From contig NZ_JAUXMX010000047.1 of the NCBI RefSeq assembly GCF_030683065.1, forward strand, positions 1 to 64,000: a stretch of 64,000 nt of DNA. The letters run 5' to 3'. The translations under genes were made by a program, and so were the position numbers. This stretch comes from Pseudomonas sp. (GTDB taxonomy: Bacteria; Pseudomonadota; Gammaproteobacteria; Pseudomonadales; Pseudomonadaceae). Below, piece after piece: positions 52,778-63,606 of this stretch. Within the stretch, counting starts at the first letter, position 1, and every line of letters begins with the position of its first letter. Below the pieces are notes generated by a model that made no database searches, had not been told where the DNA came from, and saw only the letters and a list, made by a program, of their open reading frames with translations.

Positions 52778-53116
52778 ACGCGGGCCTGATCATGAGCGCC
52801 GACTGGCCGGTGCCTGGCCGCCGCACAATGCGATTGCGCTAGCGTTTGCCTCCTCTGGGCTCACGCCGGTTACACTGATGCGAGCTTTTTGACTTTTTGG
52901 CCTGACCCTTCGTCTACCTGCAACACGCACGTGGGGTAGCGCCTTTTCGTTGGTGGTGCATCCATTGCGTGCTGCACGGCGATGAACCGCAGGTGGGGCC
53001 GCCCAGGGCCAAATTGCCGCTTGCGCACGCATGCAATACCCAACGGATACACGGCCTATTCGCTACCCTGGCGCCGACTCACCCAAGACTGCTCACGCAC
53101 AAGGAAGCCACACCAC

Positions 53117-54781
53117 ATGGCGTACTACCAGCACCCACTTGATGTCACCGCCCTGCCCACCTGGAAGGCCCTCCAGGAACACCGCGCCAGCTTGCAGAGT
53201 TTCAGCATGCGCGAGGCCTTCAACAGGGACGCTCAGCGTTTCGATCACCTTTCTTTGAGCAGCTGCGGCCTGTTCCTCGACTACTCGAAGAACCTGATCA
53301 CCCTGGAAACCCGCGAGCTGCTGGTCCGCCTGGCCAAGGAGTGCGGACTGGAGCAGGCCATTCGGGCACAGTTCGACGGTGAGCCGATCAACGCCTCGGA
53401 AGCACGTCCGGCCCTGCACACCGCATTGCGCCGACCGATCGGCGACACGGTCATGGTCAACGGTAGCGACGTGATGCCCGAGGTACAGCGCGTGCTGCAC
53501 CAAATGACGGAGCTGGTCGGGCGGGTGCATGACGGGCTGTGGCGTGGCTACAGTGAGAAACCGATCACCGACGTGGTGAATATTGGTATCGGCGGCTCCT
53601 TCCTCGGCCCACAACTGGTCTCCGAAGCCCTGCTGCCCTTCGCCCAACGCGGCGTTCGCTGCCATTACCTGGCCAACATCGATGGCAGCTCGTTCCACGA
53701 GTTAGCCGCCAAGTTGCGCGCCGAGACGACCCTGTTCATCGTCTCATCGAAATCCTTCAGCACCCTGGAAACCCTGAAGAACGCCCAGGCGGCGCGCAGC
53801 TGGTACCTGGCCCAGGGCGGCTCCGAGGCCGAGCTTTATCGGCACTTTATTGCCGTGTCCAGCAACACCCAGGCAGCCGTGGCCTTCGGCATCCACGAAG
53901 AGAACGTGTTCCCGATGTGGGACTGGGTCGGCGGGCGTTATTCGCTGTGGTCAGCCATCGGCCTGCCGATCGCCATGTCGATCGGCATGTCCAACTTCAA
54001 GGAACTGCTGTCCGGTGCCTATAGCATGGACGAGCATTTCCAGAGTGCCCCCTTCGAACAGAACATGCCGGTGCTGCTGGCTCTACTGGGAATCTGGTAC
54101 GGCAACTTCTGGGGCGCGCAGAGCCAGGCGATCCTGCCGTACGATCACTACCTGCGCAATATCACCAAACACCTGCAGCAACTGGACATGGAGTCCAACG
54201 GCAAGAGCGTGCTGCAGGACGGCCAACCCGTGGCCTGTGCCACCGGCCCGGTCATCTGGGGCGGGGTCGGTTGCAACGGCCAGCATGCCTACCACCAACT
54301 GCTGCACCAGGGCACCCAACTGATTCCGGCGGACTTCATCGTCCCAGTGGTCAGCTACAACCCGGTTGCCGATCACCATCAATGGCTCTACGCCAACTGC
54401 CTGTCACAGAGCCAGGCACTGATGCTCGGCAAGACGCGCGAAGAAGCCGAGACCGAACTGCGCAGCCAGGGCCTGAGCGAAGCTGAAGTACAGCGCCTGG
54501 CACCGCACAAGGTGATCCCTGGTAACCGGCCGAGCAATACCCTGGTACTCGAACGCATCAGCCCGCGCCGCTTAGGCTCACTGGTGGCAATGTACGAGCA
54601 CAAGGTGTTTGCCCAGAGTGCCCTCTGGGGCATCAATGCCTTCGATCAGTGGGGCGTGGAGCTGGGCAAGGACTTGGGCAAGAGCGTCTATTCGCGCCTG
54701 GTTGGCAGTGACACCAAGCCAGCCGAGGATGCATCGACCCAGGGCCTGATTGAGTTCTTCCGCGGCCGCCATCGCGGCTGA
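53117..54781 (+). CDS. pgi: glucose-6-phosphate isomerase
   Basis: [16 protein letters not shown]...[13 protein letters not shown]...[10 protein letters not shown]. Confidence 0.97.
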   Translation: MAYYQHPLDVTALPTWKALQEHRASLQSFSMREAFNRDAQRFDHLSLSSCGLFLDYSKNLITLETRELLVRLAKECGLEQAIRAQFDGEPINASEARPALHTALRRPIGDTVMVNGSDVMPEVQRVLHQMTELVGRVHDGLWRGYSEKPITDVVNIGIGGSFLGPQLVSEALLPFAQRGVRCHYLANIDGSSFHELAAKLRAETTLFIVSSKSFSTLETLKNAQAARSWYLAQGGSEAELYRHFIAVSSNTQAAVAFGIHEENVFPMWDWVGGRYSLWSAIGLPIAMSIGMSNFKELLSGAYSMDEHFQSAPFEQNMPVLLALLGIWYGNFWGAQSQAILPYDHYLRNITKHLQQLDMESNGKSVLQDGQPVACATGPVIWGGVGCNGQHAYHQLLHQGTQLIPADFIVPVVSYNPVADHHQWLYANCLSQSQALMLGKTREEAETELRSQGLSEAEVQRLAPHKVIPGNRPSNTLVLERISPRRLGSLVAMYEHKVFAQSALWGINAFDQWGVELGKDLGKSVYSRLVGSDTKPAEDASTQGLIEFFRGRHRG

Positions 54782-55091
54782 TTAGCGGCGGAAGCATCAC
54801 CCATCGACAACCCGGCCCTGGCCGGCTTGCGGCTGGCTGCACTGCTCTTCAACCCAGGGCGGTGCAGGAACTATTCTTATAGCCATGTGCGCATTAGCCC
54901 GCACCCAGACTACTTGCGAACAGCAAGGGCCAATGCACCCAGCGTGATGCGGCCACGGCCTGCCTCGGCCTGCCGTCGGCGTGATGCGGCCTCTGACCGG
55001 CGGGTTCGCACGCTGGTCCACAACCAAGCCCCTGTGCAACCATAGCGCCCTTGCCACAACTCACCGCCCCACTTTCTTGAGGAACTCCATC

Positions 55092-56273
55092 ATGCAAGAA
55101 GTCGTCATCGTCGCCGCCACCCGTACCGCCGTCGGCAGCTTCCAGGGTGCGCTGGCGAGTATTCCGGCCCCTGAATTGGGCGCTGCGGTGATCCGTCGCC
55201 TGCTGGAACAAACCGGCCTGGACGGCGCCGAGGTCGACGAAGTGATCCTCGGCCAGGTGCTGACCGCAGGTAGCGGGCAGAACCCGGCACGCCAGGCGGC
55301 AATCCTCGCGGGGCTGCCCCATGCGGTACCGGCACTGACCCTGAACAAAGTCTGCGGCTCGGGCCTCAAAGCCCTGCACTTGGGCGCCCAGGCGATTCGC
55401 TGCGGCGATGCCGAGGTGATCATCGCCGGCGGCATGGAGAACATGAGCCTGGCGCCTTATGTGATGCCCGGCGCCCGCACCGGCCTGCGCATGGGCCACG
55501 CCAAGCTGGTCGATAGCATGATCACCGACGGCCTGTGGGACGCCTTCAACGACTACCACATGGGCATCACCGCCGAAAACCTGGTGGACAAGTACGCCAT
55601 CACCCGCGAGGAACAGGACGCCTTCGCCGCCGCCTCGCAGCAGAAAGCCTGCGCCGCCATCGAGGCCGGTCGTTTCAAGGATGAAATCACCCCGATCCTG
55701 ATTCCCCAGCGCAAGGGCGAGCCGCTGGCCTTTGCCACCGACGAACAACCGCGTGCCGGCACCAGCGCCGAGTCGCTAGGCAAGCTGAAACCAGCGTTCA
55801 AGAAAGACGGCAGCGTCACCGCTGGTAATGCCTCCAGCCTCAACGACGGCGCTGCCGCGGTGCTGTTGATGAGTGCAGCAAAAGCCCAGGCCCTCGGCCT
55901 GCCGGTTTTGGCACGCATCGCCAGTTACGCCAATGCCGGCGTCGACCCAGCGATCATGGGCATTGGCCCAGTCTCTGCCACCCAGCGCTGCCTGGCAAAG
56001 GCCGGCTGGAGTATCGAGCAACTGGACCTGATCGAAGCTAACGAAGCCTTCGCCGCCCAGGCCCTGGCCGTCGGCAAGGAACTGCAGTGGGATGCCAGCA
56101 AGGTCAACGTCAACGGTGGCGCCATCGCCATCGGCCACCCGATTGGTGGTTCAGGCTGCCGGATTCTGGTGACCCTGCTGCACGAGATGATCAAACGTGA
56201 TGCCAAGAAAGGCCTGGCTACCCTGTGCATCGGCGGTGGTCAGGGCGTGGCCCTGGCAATTGAGCGCGGATAA
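55092..56273 (+). CDS. acetyl-CoA C-acetyltransferase (thiolase)
   Basis: [16 protein letters not shown]...[19 protein letters not shown]; start trimmed to MQEVV. Confidence 0.94.
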   Translation: MQEVVIVAATRTAVGSFQGALASIPAPELGAAVIRRLLEQTGLDGAEVDEVILGQVLTAGSGQNPARQAAILAGLPHAVPALTLNKVCGSGLKALHLGAQAIRCGDAEVIIAGGMENMSLAPYVMPGARTGLRMGHAKLVDSMITDGLWDAFNDYHMGITAENLVDKYAITREEQDAFAAASQQKACAAIEAGRFKDEITPILIPQRKGEPLAFATDEQPRAGTSAESLGKLKPAFKKDGSVTAGNASSLNDGAAAVLLMSAAKAQALGLPVLARIASYANAGVDPAIMGIGPVSATQRCLAKAGWSIEQLDLIEANEAFAAQALAVGKELQWDASKVNVNGGAIAIGHPIGGSGCRILVTLLHEMIKRDAKKGLATLCIGGGQGVALAIERG

Positions 56274-56282
56274 ACAACTTCA

Positions 56283-56335
56283 CGCAGGTTGGGCGGGGAC
56301 ACGCTGACTGAGCTCAACAAAGCCCAGCCTACGCG
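56283..56335. repeat. short member of dispersed GTTGGG/CCCAGCC repeat family
   Basis: CGCAGGTTGGGCGG...AAAGCCCAGCCTACGCG. Confidence 0.45.
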
Positions 56336-56474
56336 TCACCGGCCGACCACAACCTCGGGCTTACGGCGTTAGTAACAGCCTACCCCGCGCTCTTCGCGTT
56401 GCCCTGCAAGCTGATCCAAACACCGGGCTTTTTCTTGATAAACTGCGCGCCTTTCCTTTCCCGAGTTGTCGCGC

Positions 56475-57491
56475 ATGCCCTCTCTCGACTTGGCGCTGCG
56501 CGCCGCACTGAATAACCGCCAGGACCTGCTAGCAGAGCTGCAGCAACAGGGCAGCGACTGTTACCGGCTATTCCATGGCAGCCAGGAAGGCGCCGGCGGT
56601 CTGACCATCGACCGCTACGGGCCGCAGTTATTGGTGCAAAGCTTTCATCAGAGCCTCAGCCGCGATGAGCTGCTGCAACTGGCCGAACAATCCAGCCAGG
56701 CCCTCGATACGCCGCTGCTACTGGTCTACAACGATCGCTCCCAAGGCAACTCGCGGATCGATCGCACTGATCCGGTCTATCTGCCCCAGCCCGAAGCGCT
56801 GGAGGATCAGATTGGCCATGAATGGGGCCTCAACTATCGCGTGCGCGCTCGCCATGCCGGCCAAGACCCGCTGCTGTTTCTCGACCTGCGCAACGCTCGC
56901 GGCTGGATCAAGGCGCACAGCGCCGGCAAGTCTGTGCTCAACCTGTTCGCTTACACCTGCGGCGTCGGCCTCAGCGCGGCCGCCGGCGGCGCCAGCGAAG
57001 TGATCAACCTGGACTTTGCCGAAGGCAACCTGGCAGTCGGCCGTGAAAACGCCGCACTGAATCCCCAACTGGCACCCATGCAGTTCATCCAGTCCGATTA
57101 TTTTCCGGCGATTCGCCAATTGGCAGGCCTGCCGATCAGCCCACGCCGCGGGCATAAGCTGCCCGACTATCCGCGCCTGCAGCCGCGCCAGTTTGACCGG
57201 GTATTGCTCGACCCGCCCGCCTGGGCCAAAAGCGCCTTTGGCACCGTCGACCTGCTGCGCGACTACCAGAGCCTGCTCAAACCAGCGATTCTTGCCACCG
57301 CCAATGACGGTGTACTGATCTGCTGCAACAACCTGGCAAAGGTCGCCCTGAGCGACTGGCGTGAACAGGTGCTGCGCTGCGCCGAAAAACTGGGGCGTCC
57401 GGTACGTGACTGCCAGACTCTGGCGCCAGCCCCGGACTTCCCCTCACTGGACGGCCAGCCGCCGCTGAAAACCCTGATCCTGCAGTTCTAA
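56475..57491 (+). CDS. class I SAM-dependent methyltransferase (RlmI/RlmK-like)
   Basis: VLNLFAYTCGVGLSAAAGGASEVINLDFAEGNLAVGRENAALN...FDRVLLDPPAWAKSAFG. Confidence 0.88.
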   Translation: MPSLDLALRAALNNRQDLLAELQQQGSDCYRLFHGSQEGAGGLTIDRYGPQLLVQSFHQSLSRDELLQLAEQSSQALDTPLLLVYNDRSQGNSRIDRTDPVYLPQPEALEDQIGHEWGLNYRVRARHAGQDPLLFLDLRNARGWIKAHSAGKSVLNLFAYTCGVGLSAAAGGASEVINLDFAEGNLAVGRENAALNPQLAPMQFIQSDYFPAIRQLAGLPISPRRGHKLPDYPRLQPRQFDRVLLDPPAWAKSAFGTVDLLRDYQSLLKPAILATANDGVLICCNNLAKVALSDWREQVLRCAEKLGRPVRDCQTLAPAPDFPSLDGQPPLKTLILQF

Positions 57492-57580
57492 CGCACAGAA
57501 AACACGCCACACTCGTCATCTGGAACTGTATGCACATGCCATACTCCAAGGCATTTATGGTCGGGATAGATGACGTTTTT

Positions 57581-60475
57581 ATGCTTAAAGGACTAAAGCG
57601 CGCTGCTGGCGCACTGCTGATTGCCGTTGCCCTCTACAGCCTGCTCGGCTTTTTGATTGTGCCGGGCATCGGCCTGCGTATCGCCAACCAGCAACTCGCC
57701 CAATACGGCAACGTGCCCGCCACGCTGGAGCGCTTGCAACTCAACCCCTTTAGCCTGGAAGCCGAGCTCTGGGGCTTGCGTATCGGCGAGCCTGGCCAGG
57801 AACACGTAGCCTTCGAGCGCCTCTATGCCAACCTGCAACTCGACAGCCTGTGGCGGGGCGTTCTGCACCTGAGCGCGGTCGAGCTGGTTAAACCGCATGC
57901 CCGGCTGCTGTTCGCCAAGGACGGTACGCTCAACCTGGCCCAGCTGTTCAAGCTGCCCGCCAGCGCCGAGCCGGCCGCCGAGCAGCCGCCCGGCGAGCCT
58001 TTCCCATTGCGCATCGCCCATATCAAGCTGACCGGCGGTAACCTGCACTTTCAGGATCTGCGCCCCAGCGAACCCATCGAGCTTACCTACGACGACCTCA
58101 GCGTCGAGTTACACAACCTAAGCACCCTGCGCGACGACAATGCCGCGATGACCCTGGTTGCCACCGGCCCCCAAGGTGGCCAGATCGACTGGAGCGGGCA
58201 GCTCAGCCTGGTGCCGATCAGCTCCAGCGGCAGTTTGAAAATCAGCGATGGCAAGATGAAAGCCTTCTGGCCCTACGTGCGCGATGCCCTGCCCTTGGTG
58301 CTTGAAGACGGCGTGATCGACTTGGCCACCGACTACAGCCTCAGCCTGGCCAGCAATACACAACTGCTGCTGAGCAACACCCAGATCAAGATTGCACCCT
58401 TTGCCATCAAGGCACCGGATGGCCGGCCGCTGGTCAGACTGGCCAACCTGGAAGTTAGCGAGACCAGCCTGGACCTGCTCAAGCAACAGGTGGTGATCGG
58501 CAAGATCCGCAGCCAGCAACTGGAAACCTGGGTCGCCCGCGAGGCCGATGGCCAGCTGGACTGGCAGCAACTGTTCGCCACCGCACCGCAGAACAACAAG
58601 GACCAGGCCACAGCCTCGGCGCCGGGCAAACCCTGGCAAGTGCTGCTGCGTGACGTGCAACTGCGCGACTATCGGGTGCACTTGGCCGACCGCGTGCCGG
58701 AGCAGGATGTCGCCCTCGAACTGGGGCCACTCAACCTCGACTTGCAGGATTTCGACAGCCTGGGCACCTCGCCTTTCACCCTGAAGCTCGACACCGGCCT
58801 GGGCACACAGGGCACGCTGCAGGCAGAGGGGCGCGTGCAACTGAACCCGACCACGGCCCGCCTGAAAATCGCCAGCCGCGCGATAGACTTGCGTGTGGCT
58901 CAGGCCTATCTCAGCCCTCTGGTGCGCATCGAACTGCGCAGTGGCCTGTTCGACAGCGAGCTGGACGTGGCCCTGGAGACCACCGAGCCACTGGCCTTCA
59001 GCATCACGGGCAAGGCCCAGGTCAACCAACTGCACACCCTCGACACCCTCAAAGAGCGCGATTTCGTACGCTGGCAGCAGCTCGACCTGCTCGGCATCAG
59101 CTACCGTCACGGCGACAGCCTGAATATCGACAAGGTGCAGCTGAACCAGCCCTATGCACGCTTTATCATCAACGAAGACCTGACCACCAACGTCAGCGAC
59201 CTGCTGATCACTCAGGCCGGCGACCCGGCAACCCGCGAGTCGAGTGCCACACCTGCGCCCGCCAGCCCGCCGCTAGGCATCCATATCGGCGAAGTGAGCT
59301 TCACCGACGGTTCGGCCAATTTCGCCGACTTCAGCCTGACACCGAACTTCGCCACGGCCATCCAGCAGCTCAACGGCCGTATCGGCACCCTCGACAGCCG
59401 CGCGCAGAAACCGGCCAGTGTGGATGTCACTGGCAAAATCGACCGCTACGCGCCGGTCAGCGTCAAGGGCAGCCTGAACCCCTTCGACCCAATGGATAGC
59501 CTGGATATCATCACCCAGTTCAAACAGGTCGAACTGACCACCCTGACGCCCTACTCCGGCAAGTTCGCCGGCTATCGAATCCGCAAAGGCCGGCTCAACC
59601 TGGACCTGCATTACCGCATCAGCCAGGGCAGGCTGAACGCCGAAAACAGCGTAGTGGTCGAACAACTGCAGCTCGGTGAAAAAGTCGACAGCCCCAGCGC
59701 AGTCGACTTGCCAATTCGCCTGGCAGTCGCCCTACTCAAGGACACCGAAGGCAAGATCGGCCTGAGCCTGCCCGTGCAGGGCGACCTCAATAGCCCCGAG
59801 TTCAGCGTGATGCCAATTGTCTGGCAAACCCTGCGCAACCTGGTGCTGCGCGCAGCCCAAGCGCCGTTCAAGTTTATCGGCGGACTGGTCAGTGGCGGCG
59901 CCGAGATGGACCTGAGTACGGTGCCATTCAACCCCGGCAGCAAGGATCTCGACAGCAGCGCCCAAGCCGCCCTGGACCTGCTCGCCAGCGCCCTCAAGGA
60001 GCGCCCGGCGCTGCGCCTGGAAGTCGAAGGCATGAGTGCGCAGAGCAGTGACGGCCCGCCACTGGCCGAGCAGCGCCTGCAGCGCGAGTACCAGAATACC
60101 TACTACAAGATTCTCCAGCGCCGTGGCGATGCGGTCCCCACCGCGCCCGGCGCGCTTGAGATTACAGACGACGAACGAGGAGCAATGCTCGAAGGCATCT
60201 ACCGCGCCCGCCTGAAACAGCAGCCACCTGCCGAATGGAAAGAACTGGACAAGGAGCAGCGCGCCATCAATCTGCGTGACGCCATGCTGCAGCACTGGGG
60301 CAAGAGCCAGTTATTGCAACGCCAACTGGCTCAGGCGCGCGCCGCCAGCATCAAAGATTACCTGGTTGACCGCGGCGGCCTGGCTGGCGAGCGGGTTTAC
60401 TTGCTGGATGTCGGCCCCGGCCAGGCGCTAGCAGACAACAGGGTAGCCACCCTACTGCACCTCGATAGCGAATAA
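57581..60475 (+). CDS. DUF748 domain-containing (AsmA-like) envelope protein
   Basis: N-terminal TM; NPFSLEAELWGLRIGEPGQEHVAFERLYANLQLDSLWRGVLHLSAVELVKPH; start uncertain (ORF opens at 57530). Confidence 0.85.
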   Translation: MLKGLKRAAGALLIAVALYSLLGFLIVPGIGLRIANQQLAQYGNVPATLERLQLNPFSLEAELWGLRIGEPGQEHVAFERLYANLQLDSLWRGVLHLSAVELVKPHARLLFAKDGTLNLAQLFKLPASAEPAAEQPPGEPFPLRIAHIKLTGGNLHFQDLRPSEPIELTYDDLSVELHNLSTLRDDNAAMTLVATGPQGGQIDWSGQLSLVPISSSGSLKISDGKMKAFWPYVRDALPLVLEDGVIDLATDYSLSLASNTQLLLSNTQIKIAPFAIKAPDGRPLVRLANLEVSETSLDLLKQQVVIGKIRSQQLETWVAREADGQLDWQQLFATAPQNNKDQATASAPGKPWQVLLRDVQLRDYRVHLADRVPEQDVALELGPLNLDLQDFDSLGTSPFTLKLDTGLGTQGTLQAEGRVQLNPTTARLKIASRAIDLRVAQAYLSPLVRIELRSGLFDSELDVALETTEPLAFSITGKAQVNQLHTLDTLKERDFVRWQQLDLLGISYRHGDSLNIDKVQLNQPYARFIINEDLTTNVSDLLITQAGDPATRESSATPAPASPPLGIHIGEVSFTDGSANFADFSLTPNFATAIQQLNGRIGTLDSRAQKPASVDVTGKIDRYAPVSVKGSLNPFDPMDSLDIITQFKQVELTTLTPYSGKFAGYRIRKGRLNLDLHYRISQGRLNAENSVVVEQLQLGEKVDSPSAVDLPIRLAVALLKDTEGKIGLSLPVQGDLNSPEFSVMPIVWQTLRNLVLRAAQAPFKFIGGLVSGGAEMDLSTVPFNPGSKDLDSSAQAALDLLASALKERPALRLEVEGMSAQSSDGPPLAEQRLQREYQNTYYKILQRRGDAVPTAPGALEITDDERGAMLEGIYRARLKQQPPAEWKELDKEQRAINLRDAMLQHWGKSQLLQRQLAQARAASIKDYLVDRGGLAGERVYLLDVGPGQALADNRVATLLHLDSE

Positions 60476-60485
60476 GGCCCAAGCG

Positions 60486-60782
60486 ATGATAACCATCAGA
60501 CACCTCTGCCTGACACTGTTCCTCGGCTACGGCTGCGCAGTCCAGGCAGAAACCCTGCGTTGCGGCAGTCAGTTGGTGAGTGTCGGCGACCGCAGCTTCG
60601 AGGTGGAGCAGAAATGCGGAGAACCAGCATTTCGTGACTTGGTCGGTTACACCCTCGGGCCCTACCAGCGGCGCGAGATGAAAATCGAGGAATGGGTCTA
60701 CAGCCCCAGCAACGGCATGCTGACCATTCTGACCTTCGAGGGCAACCGCCTGACACGCATCGAAAGACGCCGCGGGCACTGA
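60486..60782 (+). CDS. DUF2845 domain-containing protein
   Basis: ETLRCGSQLVSVGDRSFEVEQKCGEPAFRD. Confidence 0.88.
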   Translation: MITIRHLCLTLFLGYGCAVQAETLRCGSQLVSVGDRSFEVEQKCGEPAFRDLVGYTLGPYQRREMKIEEWVYSPSNGMLTILTFEGNRLTRIERRRGH

Positions 60783-60839
60783 CAAGCGCCCGGCAGCACG
60801 GTAGCCTGAGTCACCTCCTTTGGCCAACCGGTTAACCTT

Positions 60840-61136
60840 GTGAAAGCGCTTATCAGCACCCTGCTCGTATTACTGGCTGGCAGTATTGAAGCCGCGACTT
60901 TACGCTGCGGCAGCGCTCTGATCAGTACTGACGATAGCACCAGCGAAGTCATCGCCAAATGCGGTGAACCGCGCAGTCGCGACTTCCTCGGCTACCGCGA
61001 AATACGCGACAGCTATGGTTTTTACAACGAAGTGCCCCTCGAAGAATGGACCTACGGCCCACGCAGCGGCATGTACCACTTCCTGCGTTTCGAAGGTAAC
61101 CGGCTACGCAGCATCGACAGTAAGCGCGGCAACTGA
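60840..61136 (+). CDS. DUF2845 domain-containing protein (tandem paralogue)
   Basis: ATLRCGSALISTDDSTSEVIAKCGEPRSRDFLGY; GTG start. Confidence 0.87.
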   Translation: MKALISTLLVLLAGSIEAATLRCGSALISTDDSTSEVIAKCGEPRSRDFLGYREIRDSYGFYNEVPLEEWTYGPRSGMYHFLRFEGNRLRSIDSKRGN

Positions 61137-61304
61137 ACACGAGCAAGCATGACCTGCCGCGCTTGCTCGGCTGACTCACGCGCCCACTACTGGCTAGCGT
61201 CTTCCTGAGCCATGTGGCCTGGCAACCAGCAATGCGTTTTTTGGCCCGGACCGCCAGCAAGTTGGCCCCTCGCATGCAACTGTGCCGGAAGTGCGGTGGA
61301 GAAG

Positions 61305-61327
61305 GCGATACGTGCGGCACGTATCGC
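61305..61327. repeat. perfect 23-bp odd palindrome
   Basis: GCGATACGTGC-G-GCACGTATCGC. Confidence 0.75.
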
Positions 61328-61666
61328 ATACAACTCCCGCCTCAGGGTTCTGGCGAGATACGCGCCTCGCGACGAGCAACCCATGACTTGGCCCCAATCC
61401 TGGTGACTCGAACATTCGTACAGTCCAAATATTTTTATAGTGTTACGAATGTGCAACAGCCAATCAATACACGTACTGCCAAGCCATATAAGGCCCGCAC
61501 CTATATTTGCGCTGCATAGCTGGCAGCTAGTTGTATCAGGACACTTACACTTAATAACCGCCCCGTACGCTAATTAAAAAGCAAGCCATTGATGTTATTG
61601 CCTTTTCATCACTTGGCACGACTACTGCTATTTATTAGCCAGCTGAAACTTTACGGGGAATATATT

Positions 61667-62101
61667 GTGAAACTATCAACTTCGGCTTTCTCATGGATGG
61701 TGATCCTGATCGTTGTTGCACCCCTGACTGTGAGTGCAGCGGAGCGTGGTGACATCATCATTTCTCGTGATGTTCAGCCTCGCTCTGCAACGCGCCAACC
61801 CATGATGCCTGACCCCAACCCACGGGTAAGTAATCCTGGCGCTGTTGTCAAATACAGCACAACCAATGAATTGAGCGATGCTGACTTTGCCAGCATGTCG
61901 ACTGGCATGGCATTGCCCGAGCGCATAGTGCATAACCATTTAAACGGCAACTCATCACTCATGGGGGCGCCTACTCACCAATCCGTACCGGGGATTAACG
62001 CTTCACACGGCGGAGGTGGTGCCGCGGGCGGTGTTGCTGGGCAGGTCAACCGCGGTATTCAGCAAGGGTTGCGCCCCCTACAGATCATAGGAGGGCGTTG
62101 A
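61667..62101 (+). CDS. fapA: FapA-like secreted protein (functional amyloid operon)
   Basis: Signal peptide; first gene of a row leading to FapB/FapC-like repeat proteins and a C39 peptidase; GTG start with upstream GGGGAA. Confidence 0.6.
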   Translation: MKLSTSAFSWMVILIVVAPLTVSAAERGDIIISRDVQPRSATRQPMMPDPNPRVSNPGAVVKYSTTNELSDADFASMSTGMALPERIVHNHLNGNSSLMGAPTHQSVPGINASHGGGGAAGGVAGQVNRGIQQGLRPLQIIGGR

Positions 62102-62102
62102 C

Positions 62103-62678
62103 ATGCGCCAGATGATCATCGCCCTGTTGCTTGTCAGCCCTACGCTGGTGGCTGAACAGACGCTGCAGGTCATGGATGCCCAGATTGAGGACAGCGGGCA
62201 ACGCTTCAACGGCAATTTCAGCCTTAACCAAGCCGCAGGCCTCAGTCATCAACAGGTCAACAGCCGTGTTATCAGCACTGGCGACAGCGCCAACGCCACA
62301 TCGACCATCAGGCAAACGCTTGAAATTGTGCCCGGCAGCACTACGGGTGCACAGATGAACTCCCGAATTGAAGGGGCTTCTTTCAGCCAAGGCAATGGCG
62401 TGATCGGGATCAATCAGAGTGCGGGTATCGGTAATCAGCATATTAACGCTTTTCGCATAACGCTCGGCGCTGTGCCAGAAAGCCTGGACGATAGCGTTCT
62501 CTCACAGAACGTAACTCGTCCGTCCATCTCCGGGATAGCTGTACCCAAGAATGGCGAACGCAGTGTTGCAATAAGCGACGATGCATTCGCTGGTAGTCGT
62601 GGTGTGGTGCAACTGAACCAGAGTGCCGGGATTGGCAATACAACTGCCAATAACCTGAGCATAAGGGTTGTGGAATGA
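62103..62678 (+). CDS. fapB: FapB-like minor amyloid subunit
   Basis: Imperfect repeats FSLNQAAGLSHQQVNSR, IGINQSAGIGNQHINAF, VQLNQSAGIGNTTANNLSIRV. Confidence 0.65.
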   Translation: MRQMIIALLLVSPTLVAEQTLQVMDAQIEDSGQRFNGNFSLNQAAGLSHQQVNSRVISTGDSANATSTIRQTLEIVPGSTTGAQMNSRIEGASFSQGNGVIGINQSAGIGNQHINAFRITLGAVPESLDDSVLSQNVTRPSISGIAVPKNGERSVAISDDAFAGSRGVVQLNQSAGIGNTTANNLSIRVVE

Positions 62679-62723
62679 CCCTGTAGCAAAAAGCCCAACA
62701 CCCATGCGTAAGGAGAAATACCC

Positions 62724-63539
62724 ATGAAATGCAAAATGATTATCAGCCCTCTGGCGTTTGCACTGACTGCCGTAATTGCTTCTACTGCAGCCTATGCAGG
62801 CGGTGGTAATAATGGCGGCCATCACGGCGGTCATAATACTACCGGTGCATCCGCCATCGTCAATGACACCCAACTGAACTACGGCAACGATGTTGATAAT
62901 GATGCCACCAAGAACACTGCCACTATTGACGGTTCTCTCAATGGCGCGTCGGGTAATGTGGGGGCCAACGTCGCGGCCGGTGACAATAACCAGCAGGCAA
63001 ATGCTGCTGCCATTGCGACTGCTGATGCCTACTTCGTCTTTGGTTTAGGTCAAGGCTTGGAAGCCAATGCCAGCATCGGCGTAACTCAACAAGCCTACGA
63101 CAATAACGTGGTCAACTATGGCACCCAGAACAACGCCAGTCTGGTTGACTCTGGCAATGACGTGCAGGGCAGCGTTGGCATTAACGTAGCCGCGGGTAAC
63201 TTCAACCAGCAGAAAAACGACATGGCGCTCGCATCGTCGGAAAAGGCCTTCACTGCCGAAGCGTCGGTTGATGTAATGCAGGAGTCTTCGGGCAACTATA
63301 CCAACAACAACACCGGCGATGTCTATGAGGTCAATGATGGCCTGCAGGTTGTCTCCAGCGGCTTTGGCTGGTGGCCACCACAGAAGCCGCAAACCCCAGT
63401 GGTCAACAATGCCAGCTTGAGCAACTCGCTCAATAATGCTTCTGGCAATGTGGGCGTGAACATCGCTGCCGGTGCCGGCAACCAGCAAAGCAATACGCTT
63501 GCAATTGCTGCAGGTTGCAACGCTTGCATCGCACAATGA
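62724..63539 (+). CDS. fapC: FapC-like major amyloid subunit
   Basis: Three GNVGxNxAAGxxNQQxN repeats; C-terminal CxxC motif (AAGCNACIAQ); Sec signal. Confidence 0.75.
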   Translation: MKCKMIISPLAFALTAVIASTAAYAGGGNNGGHHGGHNTTGASAIVNDTQLNYGNDVDNDATKNTATIDGSLNGASGNVGANVAAGDNNQQANAAAIATADAYFVFGLGQGLEANASIGVTQQAYDNNVVNYGTQNNASLVDSGNDVQGSVGINVAAGNFNQQKNDMALASSEKAFTAEASVDVMQESSGNYTNNNTGDVYEVNDGLQVVSSGFGWWPPQKPQTPVVNNASLSNSLNNASGNVGVNIAAGAGNQQSNTLAIAAGCNACIAQ

Positions 63540-63606
63540 TGTAAGGCCAATGACCAACAGAGTTCTGGCTTAGCCTGAACTCTGTTGTCTTGAAAAAGGA
63601 GGTCAT

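Noticed and set aside
61187-61519. Several 60-100 aa ORFs upstream of the fap-like operon
   Set aside because: Overlap one another on both strands around a palindrome; no RBS or family signal.
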